Positions 22,753-33,330 of a stretch of DNA of 64,000 nt are shown piece after piece. The DNA lies in the NCBI GenBank assembly GCA_014706295.1, contig JACSVZ010000007.1:57116975-57180974 (forward strand), given 5' to 3'. Positions within the stretch are counted from its first letter, which is position 1. Each line of letters starts with the position of its first letter. The stretch comes from Lycocorax pyrrhopterus obiensis (taxonomy: Eukaryota > Chordata > Aves > Passeriformes > Paradisaeidae). The notes under the pieces were generated by a model. It worked only from the letters and a program-made list of their open reading frames with translations. It ran no database searches and was not told where the DNA came from. Position numbers and translations under genes: made by a program.

Positions 22753-25019
22753 TCATTCTGTGCCCATGGGCATAACAATTTAAACAGCCAGATAAGAAAT
22801 GATGGAAAGTCTCTTTCCAACAGCATGATGATATGCTGCTGGATATCATCGTATCAGCACGAAGCTTATCAATCCTGATAGGACAGAAGAGATGGTGACC
22901 CAAGGTGACAGGGCCTAATGGCTTCTGAGGCTGCAAGCCTCAGAGTGCTGAAGACTCCAGCTTGGTGTATCAATTTCCAGTCACTAACATTAAACCACAG
23001 TGACCACAAAGATAAGTGCCCACACAGGATCTAAATTAAATAGGGTCAGGAAGGGCAACATGAATACAGGGAGATAATCAATAAGCTTTGCTATCAACAC
23101 AGATGGGACAGAGTGGTGAATTTTTTATGAAATGGTTACTTCGAAATGAAAAGGTCTTTGGTCTTCCCCAGTTTTCAGGAGCTCTCTGATGAAACACTGG
23201 AACTCTCCCTTTCATATCCTTATCGCCTTCTGAATAAACTGTTTTTTCCCTATTATCCTTATATTGGCCCTCATCATATCAAGGCAAGCAGATGGCGAAA
23301 ACTTTCAAACACAATAATATTTTTAAAGGAAAATTTTCAGCATTCTCAATTTCACCACTCTCTATCCAGTGATTCTTGTAGAGACAACCCAAAGAAGTCT
23401 GTAATTACCAGTAACAGCCAGCTAAACCAACAGCACAGTTTTGGCAAGGCAGAGATCACCCAACATTATCAAGCTGGGGAAGAAAGCACTGAAAAATGCT
23501 TTCTAAAGGAAAAGATGGCTAAGCCTTATATTGGAATCTATATTATGAGAATTTATATAAAATACTCCTGATAGTAAAAGCAATTACATTCTGGAATAAA
23601 TTTTGCTGATGCTTGTATAGAAAACTGTATATTCAGTAGTGATGAAGAGCAGAAAAAAAAATCAGCGTTGTTCTCTAGTTTGAAAACAATTAACTTAGTT
23701 CTAATTACATAAACAATAAAACCATGAGAAGCCTCCCAAAGGCTTCAGTATGTCTCAGGGCAAAATTCTGGTAGCTAACTAATACTGGCAGAGCTTCAGG
23801 CTGACCAAGATCAAAGACTCACTGAGAACATTAGGCCCAGCAGAGCTCCCCAGCATCCTATCAAAGAAACATACTGACAGAAAAACAGATCTTTCAAAAG
23901 TCATGAGATTAATGGATCCCCAGAAGGCTGCAGTTACCTAGTAAAGCAGGCAAAATCACCTGGTCAAGTCCAGCTAATTCTGACCTAAAAAATTCAGGAT
24001 GAAAATGAGAATTAACTAGGAAGACAAGGCCAAAGTGGAAAAGAAAAGCATAGTTCCAGTCAGAACTGGTCATAACTCAGTATTTCCCTACTACTGGAAA
24101 CTCCAACATTTCACAGTTTTTATTCAGAGTATGAATGAAAACTTGACACCTTAGTTTTCTGTAGGAAGAAAAATATTGTAGTTATTTTTTTCTGAAACAT
24201 ATTTTTCCGTCTTCTTTTTTTTCTCCAAACCATCTGAAGAAGTTCATAGCCCTGACTCCAAGAAATCCTCCACACAGCCAGAAAATTGAGAGGCAACTAA
24301 ATTGTCCACTGCTATCAAGACATCCACCACCATGAGACTAGAGTCTTTCTTCCAGCCCAGCCTTCAGGTCTGCAGCCTCTGGCCCCAGTGCAGCTCTGCA
24401 CACTGGTACTGTTGATACTCAGTGGTCTGGAGAAACGCCCCTCTGGGTGCATGAGAAGCCCCTGCCCAAGACAACTTCACCTCTGTTTCAGTCAAGTCCA
24501 CTGAAACATGAAAAAGGCAAGAGGTTTATTGCAAACTTTACTGCTGAGGAGCAAAGTGGGAGCAGTCCTGGCCGAAGGTCTGGGCTTGGAGCCAGCACGT
24601 ACAACAATGGACAGACACACAGCCACAGCCTTCTATTGCTGGCCAAGCAAGGAGCAACTGCAGATGCTGCACTAAAGAAAGCTTGTGCTCCCCACATCTG
24701 TCTGCAGAGAAAGCACTGCCAGGACAACCACAGCCCACATGAAAGAACCTAAATAACCTTCAGCTGCAGAGGACAAGAGTCCAAAGTGAATCGCCCTTGT
24801 TTCGTCACAGCTCTAAAGTGGTGGGTCTTGACTTTCTATTACAGGGTACAGATGGTCCTCTGGAGATGTCAGTGGAGAGAAGGGACTGGTGAGAAGGTGG
24901 GAAACATTGTCTTTCCAGTGTTCTGCCCTCCACTCTTTGTAGTCCATGCCTCGTCCCAAACACTCAGTTCATGCCTCTCTCATGGGATGAGGGCAGCTTG
25001 TCCCCAGGTATTTCTTGCC
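22753..25019. other. Gene-free stretch, mostly AT-rich
   Basis: A 141-codon ATG-started plus frame (23146-23571) stands out in AT-rich sequence, but its translation shows no domain, signal peptide or similarity I recognise. Frames of this length are expected a few times by chance in a window this size. No repeat family is recognised. Confidence 0.45.
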
Positions 25020-25215
25020 TCACTGCTGCCTGCAGGGAGACATGTGCATCCACATGACAGCTGCCAAAGCACTGGGTTGCTCTTCTCCTTGTTTTTCCAA
25101 AGGGTGAGCTTCCAGCTTTTCCAGGGCTTTGCAGTAACGTGCTCCCCACTCTTCCAGGAGCTGTGCCATTACGTGGTGGTGGTTGTTGGCCAGGGCTGCC
25201 TTTAGTAAGAGACGC
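25020..25215 (-). CDS. Candidate exon with ankyrin-repeat-like translation
   Basis: On the minus strand a clean acceptor (GGCTTGTGTCTTTCAG, its AG at 25217-25216) is followed by an open frame of about 64 codons ending in TGA at 25020-25022. The translation is rich in Leu, Ala, His and Glu. Its segment AALANNHHHVMAQLLEEWGA follows the ankyrin-repeat helix pattern: N at the turn, H two residues on, V-x-x-x-L-L-E at the second helix, then G-A with one extra residue. A charged helical tail follows. I see no partner exon nearby and cannot name a gene. It may be a terminal exon, a decayed exon or a chance match. The acceptor and the helix-like composition are what lift it above other frames. Confidence 0.25.
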
Positions 25216-27010
25216 CTGAAAGACACAAGCCAGCTCTGATTCAGCTTGACAGAACCCACACCAGAACCTCCAAACTACCTTAAACTAATTTCTGAAGATG
25301 AACCTTTATCAGGACAAACACTGTATTTTCAGTCAAACCTGGCCACTTGTAGTGAAAACAGAGGTCCTGTAGCGGATGAAGTAAAAGCTCACAAGCCTTT
25401 CCAGAACCACTGTTAATTACCAATGTAACAGGCTGGCTTCTTTTAAAGACAGTAATAGCAAATTCCCTCCCACCTCTCTAATGAAAAATTAACGTTTGAA
25501 ACGAGATGGTGTATTTGAAAAGAAACCTATTTTGATTTTAGAATCCCACACTTACCTTTACATACAGAGTCAGGATGCCCTAAAGTGTTAAATACTTCCC
25601 CGCCATCCTCTTCCTTGCAGAAATATCTTTCCTCTATCCTTCCCTCCTCCTCCTTTGACATTAATGACTATAATTGACATTATTGTGCTGGCCTAGAACT
25701 CAAGCTGTCTTGTGCTAGGTCTTAGCTTTGCCACAGATTTTTTGTATGACCTTGGAAAAGTCATTTCATATCCATGCATCGGCTTCCACATGGACGGATG
25801 TAAGAAATTTTATTTTGTATAATCCTTCCCCTCTTTGGCACAGAAGATGCACAGTGCTTAAGAGAATGGGGCCCCACTCTAGGTTATCACCAATAGCCAT
25901 TCCTGCTGAATAAACCCTGCTGTGCACCTTTCCCACAAGCACTGCCAGAAAGCCAACACAAAACCTAGTGAGCCATAACTTGAGCCTTCTGGAGGGAGAG
26001 ACAAGGGTGGTTTTAGGACTCAGCTTCAGAGGGTGAGTGTTTCTCTTATAAAAGAGCTCCACACTGAGTATTAGAAGACCTAATCATAAGATCCTTCAAC
26101 AGATCACTGCTACAATCAGTTAAAAAACAGCACCTAAAGTAGCAAAATAGCCAAATGCTGCTGAGTATCAGTTGGAACTCAGTGCCCAATTCCCTTCCTG
26201 CTGCTCTGAAAGGCTGGGGTGGAAGAACAGATGATAACTTTTGGAGTTTCCATTATCCCTGCTCTCCATTGCACCTTTTTTCTGTATACTGGGCCCTTGT
26301 CAGTGATATCCATTTAACAGCACTCTCTTCAGCAGAGGCCAATAGCTGCACCTAAAATAAATTGCTCTACTAATCAGCACAAGCTGAAGTTAAAGGGCTG
26401 AGTGGCTCTGTGAATATCAAGAGTGGCATTCCATCTGTGGGATGCCATCTGTGGCTTAGGCTCAACCAGAGTGCCTATGTTTAATTAATGTAGCAGTAAT
26501 TTGCTCAGATCTTAATAGATCATGGGCAATTCCACTTAATCACAACACAAAGTTTGGCATATTTGAGCCATCCCACATGATATTCTGTGGGCTAAGGGCT
26601 GATCTGATGCAGAGCTTGAACTAACTCTTACCCTCCATAGAAGTTTGGGTCATTGCAGAGGTCAGGGATGTGTAAAGCAGCACAGGAAATCTCAGATTGC
26701 TGTTGCCTGTCCTGTACCTGACCTGTAAATAAACAGAGGATTGATGTGTCTAACTTTGCCGGTGCCTTCACACTTTAAAAACCAGAGGTCTCTCACTTGA
26801 AACATGAGAGCAAATCCTGGAAGTGAGGAAGAGCTGCCAAAGGCAGCGAAGAGAACTCAGAGATAAACTCATTCCTTCTGGAGTAGCAAGTACAAGGTGA
26901 GAGTGGTGCTTGCAGCAGGGAAGAGGGGACCCCAGGTTGAGGGAGATGGATGTGACAGAACAGAGGATACAGAGAGGGTCAAAAGCAGCATGAGAATGTA
27001 TGGGATACAG
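25216..27010. other. Gene-free stretch
   Basis: The part at 26450-26600 is non-repetitive, with TTTAATTAATG (26478-26488) and CTTAATCAC words, and resembles candidate conserved non-coding sequence. The remainder shows nothing recognisable. Confidence 0.45.
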
Positions 27011-27095
27011 GAGGGAGGGAGGGAGGGAGGGAGGGAGGGAGGGAGGAAGGAAGGAAGGAAGGAAGGAAGGAAGAAAGGAAGGAAGGAAGGAAGGA
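27011..27095 (+). repeat. Composite GGGA/GGAA microsatellite
   Basis: About nine GAGG/GGGA units (27011-27046) pass directly into about twelve GGAA units (27047-27095), with one A-for-G interruption near 27073. The plus strand is purine-only for 85 bp. Overlapping frames on both strands here are artefacts of the repeat. Confidence 0.95.
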
Positions 27096-29430
27096 CATAT
27101 TCTTTCACAGTATTTCTTTTTTCATCAGGCATCTTCCTATCCCTGAAGTATTTTCTTGATTATGGATGTGGGAGACAGTGAAACAGGCTGTCCAGGAGAA
27201 GTTGTGTATGCCACATCTCTAGAAGTGTCAGTTGCAGCAAATGGTTGCATTTCACCCTCAATCAATAATGAAAAGGTGCCTATTTATAGAGACACCGAAA
27301 GTTTGATTTCCTTAAAGAAGTTTAATGAAAGCCGAGGAAGTGCAGCAGAAAGGTGTAGGGGGTGGTCAGTGCAGAGCAGACAGTGGGGGCCTTTATTTTG
27401 TGGCACAAAACCCATGATGAGAAAATCAGAAACTACCAGTCAGCATTTAACCAATTTCTGACACAGAGAAGGGTCTCTGACTCATGGAGAAGTTTTGATT
27501 TCAGGGTCATCCAGAGCTCATTTCCCCAGGGAAAACCCCAAAGCACCCTGGTTTGCGCATATCCTTCTCAAACAGAAGGGCCTGCTGAAATGCGTAACAG
27601 CCTCCAAATCCACGGGTATTACCTCTCCTCTGCTGACACATCAGAAGCCCTAAACAGCCAAAGTCAAGTATAAAGAAGAAATAAGCTGTCATTTCCTCCA
27701 GAGGCTGCATCCAAAGCAGAGATGGTGACTGAATGCATCTTTCCAGAGGAGGACACCTGAACACTTGGAACATCTTCCTTCAGTTTTTCCTTTAAAACAA
27801 ATTCAGGAAAAAGCCCACCCCATCTCAAATTGCCAGGACACCACTGCAGTAAGAATGCTTGACAGAGGAATGCAACACTCAGCTGAAGGCTGCCTTCAAA
27901 GACCTGAATATCTTCATGTGATATAAAGATTTCTTTTCATCCAGCTGAGAAGACTACAGCATGAGGAGGGCTAGTGATACATAAGCTCTGCCCGAAAACA
28001 AGCACTGAATAGTCCTTTGCTGCTGCTGTTTTACAAAAATAACACCTATCAGCAACACGGGAGATCTGCCATCACTTGAAGCCCAAACTCTTTCCCAAAG
28101 TGCTATTTCTGAGGTGTTTTCTCAAGTGGTGGTGCCTGTACCACTGGTGGGAAGTGATGCAGCACAGAAGAGGGAGAGTCACTGAAAGCTGTGCCATCTG
28201 CTGACCATGGCATCCTCAGTGTCACAGACTCATCAGCTCTATGTAGCAAAAGGCTGAGCACATGCAGGTTCCTAAGTGGCTCTGGAGGGCAGAGAGACAC
28301 GCAGAAACACACCTCTAGCACTGCCTCCCTCAGCCAACATTAAATTAGTCTCTCTGGCACCTCTCTCACGTGCCCACGGATCACCCTGAAGTATCAGCAC
28401 AAGTGTTTCCCAGCAGCAGCAAATCCATCAGTTCTGCCCATGTCATGGCCGAGCTCCAGCCACTTCAGCTTGCTATGGCTGTTGGATTTGACACTTTCTC
28501 AGTGCCCTTTTTCACCACTCTTTCTGGGATTTGAAGACTTTTCCCATTACTCTGAATGTGTGCCTTTCTAAATGACAATAGCACCCAGACAGAGAGACAG
28601 TTTCATAGCACTACTGTTGTTTGCAGTTGTTGTTTCCAATCTGAGACACTCAAAGTCTCATTCTCACAAAGTACTCCATGTGCACGGCACTACACTACAC
28701 TGAGTGCAATATGGAGCTTTATCTCCATTGCAATACCTGGCACTTTACACAGATGCCACTGGCTTCCAGTGTCTAGCATTCCTGTTTTCAGCAGGTGACA
28801 TCTTGTGCTGCACTAGTGGTGCTTCACCAAACTACAATCAGGCCAGAAACTCATCCTGTAACCCTCCTTAGCAGATCATTTACAGGATTGGCATTGGTTC
28901 TCTCCACTCCACTGAATTACAGATAATTGAAATTAGTGGCAATATGCACTCACTGCAAACTGCTTAAATTTATGCCACAAAATTCTGGATCACTGTCAGA
29001 CCTAATATGACTATTCGAAGTAGATGTGACAGGACTCATCTCAGACTTTACTGATCTTCTAGTAGGACAGTGTTATGAACCCGCAGCATGTTCAGCTTAG
29101 TGTGTCGCTTTTTGTGGTGTGTCACTTTAAACATCCCTTTTCTTTCTCAGTCTCCTTTCCTATAGAGTTCTGGATTTCTGTGTGCTTTATGTACTTCATT
29201 TTAGGCTTGATAACTCCCTTTGCTTGACAAATGCCAATTTGCACTGTTTAGTATTTTTCAGGTTATTTTGGCTCCATGCCTCAGCCATAAATACAGCGAG
29301 GATCTCAAAGACCTAATCCTTCTGCTAAAATAGTTAAGTCCCAGATCAGTACCAGATCTGCCATAAACTCCAGTTCTCCAGTTTCTGTGCTTCATTTTTT
29401 CCCTCCTGAGTTACAGGGAAAAGAAAAAAA
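27096..29430. other. Gene-free stretch
   Basis: Short chance frames only. No recognised element. Confidence 0.55.
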
Positions 29431-29490
29431 CCAATCAACCAACCAACCAAAAACCCAAAACCAACCAACCAACCAACCAAAGAAACCCAA
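29431..29490 (+). repeat. CCAA tetranucleotide microsatellite
   Basis: The array is mostly CCAA/AACC units, broken by AAAACCCAAAA in the middle (29450-29460), and it decays into AAAGAAACCCAA at the end. Confidence 0.9.
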
Positions 29491-31600
29491 CACAACTAGT
29501 GAAAACATCAAGTGGTTGAGAAAAAGCTGTTATCAAAATCAGGTCACCTTCTGCCACATTCCTGTTTGCTGGCACTTGTACCTTGCAGGTATAGAGTTAA
29601 ATGCAGAGGGCTTTTTTCCCCCAAATAACCTGCATAAAAATGTTTAGCTCTAGCAGGAGTTTTGGTTGTTCTGGTCTTTTACTTAGTGTGATTTCTTGTT
29701 CACTGGGTGGTTTCTTTTCTGCTCCGGGCCCCACACATTGTTCAGAATCCACTCGGAGCAGAGGTGTTTGAGAGCCATTCAGTTTGAACCATTTCACCTC
29801 AAAGATCAGATCCCTGTGGCTCTGACACTTTTGTGCATCAATATATGCTATAGAGGGCAGCAGTTCAGACACAAATGGATGGAGAAAACTCAAGCAGTAA
29901 ACATGGATGAATATTAGGAGGGGGGAATGGAAAAATACAAGTGTTTAACAACAGAATTGTAATCTCCTAATGAAACAATCAGCAGAACAAAGAGCTTCTC
30001 TCCTAGCACAGGGGAGGCCAAGTGGAGAGGGAGAGCCTTGGGGTGCCAGAGATAAGAAAATCACATCTGTTGGACTCTCCTGATGGCGCTGGCCACCAGC
30101 CCTCAACGATCCCTAGCAAAGCTGTGTGCATGTCACTAAACCAGTGTCCACACTTTACCAGCTGGAACAATGGGCACCAAAGTTCAAAATGAGCCAATTT
30201 TATCCTGAAACATCAACACTAAATTGTTCATGTCCAGCCATTAAATGGATTTCAGCTGAAACAGATGGAGTTTAAAGATTTAACAAATGGTCAATAGAAC
30301 ACAATAGGGCCGCTGGAGTTTCTGCTCCTGGACACAAAGCCCTGGTGGTAGCTGTGCCCATGCATGAATTTGACATGAGGGGAAGGGGTTTTTGCCCCCT
30401 CCCTCAGGCTCACCACTTACTGTGAACCAAAGGTGGAGGGTGGGAAAGGGGAGCTGCAGAGTACAACTCAAAGGGGGCCCAGTGAAAGAGGTGTCTGCAG
30501 CACCCATGTAAAGGAGAGCATCCCACAGACAGAGGGCTCAGGGGCACATGACAAAGCTGACAAACCTGCCAGCATGGCAGTGCTCATGGGAATGAAAGGG
30601 ACACTGGGGGCTGAGGAAAGGTTAAAAAAACATCAGACCAAGGGCTGAGTTGGAAGGGATGAAGAGAGGGAAAGCAGAGATGTAAAGGCAAACCAGGACC
30701 CCAGATGATGTCTAATTCATAGCAGCCAGACAGCACCACTCCCACCCCTTTAGCAGCTGGAGCATCGGTCAGCTGAACTCTAATGGAGTCAATTTGCTGC
30801 TGGAAATAATGACTAAATTACTCCCATTTGACCACTGGAGAGGCAGAAGTCTAAGTAGATGAACATCGGGAGGTAACTGTTAGGAGCAGGCTGATGTGTT
30901 GTGAGGGTTTCTTTGCCTGCAAAGGGAACCCCCAGCACCCTTCAGCAGCATCAAACTTCTCTTACTGCAGAGCCCCTCCATCAAGCTTAAGTTTCTGTCT
31001 CAGCTCCTGCCAAGCCCCAAGGAAAGACAGCTGGGCCGAAATGCCAGCTGATAAATGAAAGGGTTTATTTGAGGAATAAACAAGGGACAAGCCTTGCAGC
31101 AGCAGCAGCAGCGCTTCCAACCCTGCCCTGGCCCACCTCCTGCTGACGATGCGGGGGAGAGGATCAGTCATGAAAGAGAAGTGGGAAGGAGCTGTTTGTT
31201 TACCATTTCTGCACAGGCAATGGCAGTCACTCTCTTTGCTCTCACCCCTGGTAGCTGAAGCTGCTGAGGGTACAGCAGCTCCTGGGGAGTTTCTAGATCA
31301 GTGGCACAACACCTCAGTAAGAACCCGTGTGTCAGAAGATGGGTCCAGGACAACACTGCTGGAAGGTCTGAACAGCACGTGAGAACCAACTTGTTTATGA
31401 GAGACTCCTACAAAATCCTCGTCCAGATGGATTCAGTTCAGCCATTTCACCTGGCTGCCTCTGCCCATTGCAGGGTGAAGGAAGGATCCCAAAATGGAAA
31501 CTAATGAAAAGTGCAGATGAATTCCCCAGTGCTCTAAAATAAGCAGGAGTTTTGCCAAGAGGCAGATCCAGAAAACCACTTAGGCACCAAAGCCCTCAGT
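29491..31600. other. Gene-free stretch
   Basis: The part at 30770-30840 is non-repetitive and holds CTAATGGAGTCAATTTGC and AATAATGACTAAATTACT words, so it is another possible regulatory island. A five-copy GCA run lies at about 31096-31111. Nothing else is recognised. Confidence 0.45.
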
Positions 31601-31613
31601 ATTTCTCTTGCAG

Positions 31614-32201
31614 GCTCTGACAGCAGGTGGGAGACATTGCCTGGCTAAGCCCCTCGGCACTCCCCAGGGGCTGACCTGCCTCAGGCCCCACAGCCTGCTC
31701 TCACCAAATGCTGAATTGCAAGAGGCCAGGCTCCTCTTATTTAGATGCTGCGATACCTGGCTTTTAGAAGCTCTTTCTTTTAAACTTTTTTTAGGGGTCT
31801 TCTTTGAATCTTTTCCTAAGAGCCATCAAGATGTTTGTTTCCTCATCCTATATAGGCAATTACTCTGTTACTGTTCCCAGGATAAAACCAAGAGTGAGGC
31901 CCTGGCTATACCAGCCTCATGTGACAAGCCCTGGGAGGCCTGTCAAAGGGGAAATGAGACTGAAAGAGATGGTTGCCCACCCCACACACCCCTCCCCACC
32001 TCGCTTCAGCACCAGTTGATGATTCATATGCTGCCTGTCACTCAATGGAAAAGATATTGCAACACTCCATCAGCATCACCCAGCCCTGATCCACACAGGC
32101 ATCCCTCAGAGAGGCAAGCTTCAGAGTTAAAAGCAGCAGCAGTCACGAGGGAGGAAGCCAAGATATTCCACAGTGAGCCTGCACCACCTGAGGATGTCTG
32201 A
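31614..32201 (+). CDS. Candidate terminal exon, unrecognised product
   Basis: A strong acceptor (CAGTATTTCTCTTGCAG, its AG at 31612-31613) opens a frame that stays open for about 195 codons to a TGA at 32199-32201. An AATAAA polyadenylation hexamer overlaps the stop (32201-32206). Acceptor, long frame and poly(A) signal in that order are what a last exon looks like. Against it, the translation (Leu/Ser/Pro/Cys-rich, no repeats, no clear domain) matches nothing I know, has no upstream partner exon that I can identify, and is stop-poor partly by composition. A non-coding RNA exon is an equal possibility. Confidence 0.2.
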   Translation, partial: ALTAGGRHCLAKPLGTPQGLTCLRPHSLLSPNAELQEARLLLFRCCDTWLLEALSFKLFLGVFFESFPKSHQDVCFLILYRQLLCYCSQDKTKSEALAIPASCDKPWEACQRGNETERDGCPPHTPLPTSLQHQLMIHMLPVTQWKRYCNTPSASPSPDPHRHPSERQASELKAAAVTREEAKIFHSEPAPPEDV

Positions 32202-32590
32202 ATAAACTCCTGTGGTTATACAGCCGTTCAATAACAGGTCCCAGTCTGCAAATCCACTTGTCTCCCTTGTTCCTGTCACCTCTTCCACTCCATCTTCCCC
32301 ACGCAGCTGTCTGCGTGAAGGATCCCTGCAACGCCCTGTCAGTGACAAACTTTGGTTCTTTGTCATTTCAAGAGCCAGTGTTCATTTTATTTCTTACAGG
32401 AGCTCAGTAGCTCTAGGCCTTCCTAGTGATTTGGCAGGTTTGAACTATTTTTAAAGGAGTCAAAAGCGAGTTCCAGCAATTCCCCACTCCTGAAGATGAC
32501 GAGGAGCAAATCCTCGCACCTTGCAATAGGCAGGCATGAGCCAGTCAGGCTGCACACACAGAAATGGCACTGGTGCAGATTGCATTTACT
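32202..32590. other. Gene-free stretch
   Basis: Nothing recognisable. It links the candidate exon to the CpG-rich block. Confidence 0.45.
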
Positions 32591-32599
32591 GGGTGCCTA

Positions 32600-32930
32600 T
32601 CAGCAGCTTGGACCGGCTCCGTCCAATTAACAAAGCTCGGCCTTGAGAAGGAAGGGGATCCCTCCGCCTCTTACACGCTCTTAACGCAGTTGCATTTTCA
32701 AAGCAGGCTTCAGCTGCCGGCTGAAATGCTCCCTCCCGGCTCCAAGGCTCCCGGTCACTCCCCACGAGCCAGGACCAGAGCAGCAGCAGGAGACGGTGAC
32801 CTCTCCCGCAGCGCTGCCCTGCCACTGCAGCGGAGATGCCCCGAGCGCCGGGGCTGCAGCGTCATCGCTGGCTCCAGGCTCAGCCCCAGGACCGAGGGAC
32901 ACGATGGATCAGAGGGGGCTTCTCAGCCCC
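32600..32930. promoter_or_regulatory. CpG-rich block
   Basis: I count about twenty CpG dinucleotides in roughly 320 bp, densest at 32760-32880, in otherwise CpG-poor surroundings. Frames are open on both strands (142 codons plus at 32564-32992, 79 and 73 codons minus), which argues for composition rather than coding. AP-1-like motifs follow immediately downstream. It may be an orphan promoter or an enhancer. Confidence 0.4.
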
Positions 32931-32964
32931 AGCATTCAGATCCATTGTCGTCATCCTTTGGCAT

Positions 32965-33330
32965 GGGCCTGATGTGTGAGTCATGCCTTTAAACAGATTA
33001 GGGATACAGATAAGGTGCTCTGCACATGATTCACGGCAGAGCTGCAGGTAGTGGATGAGCAGAGCTGTTTTCGGTCATCTTCCTAACTGGAATGATCTCT
33101 CCCTGTTCATGACCCAGCCTCCTGCACTGCAGCATTAGTATGCATGTCCCGATGACTCCCAGGGTGAGTCACCGAGTGTAACACATCACAGTGCAACCAA
33201 AGCTTTAATAAACAGGGTTCTGGTTTTTTTAATTTGATCTCTATTTCCATAATAAAAGCTTTCTGTTATTATCTGTGCACGTACTTGTCAAATCAGAATA
33301 TTCACAGGGATATTTTTAATTCCCAATCAC
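32965..33330. promoter_or_regulatory. Enhancer-like block with AP-1 and GATA motifs
   Basis: Two full AP-1-type sites lie 188 bp apart: TGAGTCAT (32977-32984) and TGAGTCAC (33165-33172). A partial ATGACTCC sits at 33152. A GATA site, AGATAAGG, is at 33009-33016, and an ATGCAT core is at about 33140. The stretch to 33330 is AT-rich and non-repetitive. This is motif evidence only. Confidence 0.28.

Noticed and set aside
23146..23571. 141-codon ATG-started plus-strand frame in AT-rich sequence
   Set aside because: No domain, signal or splice support is visible. By a rough estimate a few frames this long are expected by chance across six frames of 64 kb, and three others of similar length (17419, 48757, 58246, all minus) look equally random.
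26869..27181. Ser/Pro/Leu- and Gly/Arg/Lys-repeat frames on opposite strands
   Set aside because: They are translations of the GGGA/GGAA microsatellite.
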